From: Cladosporium sp. IMV 00045
Taxonomy: Eukaryota; Ascomycota; Dothideomycetes; Cladosporiales; Cladosporiaceae
Direction: 5' to 3'
Assembly: GCA_001931905.2 (NCBI GenBank)
Contig: MSJI02000158.1
Span: 1,696-39,649 of the forward strand
DNA: 37,954 nucleotides
The translations under genes were made by a program, and so were the position numbers. The notes below the pieces were generated by a model. That model ran no database searches and was not told the DNA's origin. It worked only from the letters and a program-made list of their open reading frames with translations. Each line of letters begins with the position of its first letter. The first letter of the stretch is position 1. Of the stretch, positions 37,892 to 37,954 are shown one piece after another.

Positions 37892-37954
37892 GGTGAATGT
37901 ATTGGGGGGATGTCGTGAGGGAGAGGAAGAGAATCGAGGCTGGCTTCACTATCA

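Larger units (their letters stand above)
31027..37954 (-). repeat. Right arm of the inverted duplication (open at the window edge)
   Basis: Reverse complement of 8640-15526 with scattered substitutions and small indels. Gene order, orientation, intron positions and spacer sizes are preserved. The inner end coincides with the MDR stop codon. The outer end is cut by the window, so the duplication may continue into a second MZM1. Confidence 0.95.

Overview
The window looks like nuclear DNA of a filamentous ascomycete (Pezizomycotina, probably a Dothideomycete; the class is an inference from gene content). It has short introns (53-79 nt) with GTNNGT donors, CTAAC/CTGAC branch points and CAG/TAG acceptors. 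Genes are monocistronic on both strands and separated by 0.2-1.4 kb. Start contexts resemble CACAATG, and the proteins are typical eukaryotic ones such as zuotin, Mzm1, holocytochrome c synthase and a UFD1-domain protein. I see no transposon, rRNA, tRNA or CRISPR array.

The main structural feature is a large inverted duplication. A left arm (about 8640-15526) and a right arm (about 31027 to the window edge at 37954) carry the same four genes in mirror order: zuotin (ribosome-associated J protein), a universal-stress-protein (USP) domain protein, an enolase-superfamily dehydratase/epimerase, and a zinc-free MDR oxidoreductase. The last two are divergent from a shared promoter. All eight copies are open. 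The oxidoreductase copies keep identical exon lengths (517/358/175) while their introns differ in length. The arms flank a 15.5 kb single-copy core. The inner edge falls at the oxidoreductase stop codon on both sides; the outer edge lies beyond the window.

Left of the duplication (1-8640) are a peroxisomal (C-terminal SKL) MaoC-type hydratase, a processive GT2 glycosyltransferase resembling the fungal surface-growth GT2, a possible tiny Cys-rich ORF, a secreted protein built from three six-cysteine modules, and MZM1, a spliced complex III assembly gene divergent from zuotin.

The core (15527-31026) holds a small spliced gene resembling a stand-alone eIF3b RRM, a DUF427 protein, a CorA-type Mg transporter divergent from argininosuccinate synthase, a holocytochrome c-type synthase, a UFD1/zinc-finger/AZUL protein, a second MDR oxidoreductase, a SAM methyltransferase, and an F-box/zinc-module protein with an apparent extra 3' zinc module that may be reached by alternative splicing.

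The genes do not form an obvious biosynthetic cluster. The strongest leads are the duplicated four-gene block with its conserved divergent promoter, the stand-alone eIF3b-RRM-like gene, the F-box 3' exon, and the three-module secreted protein.
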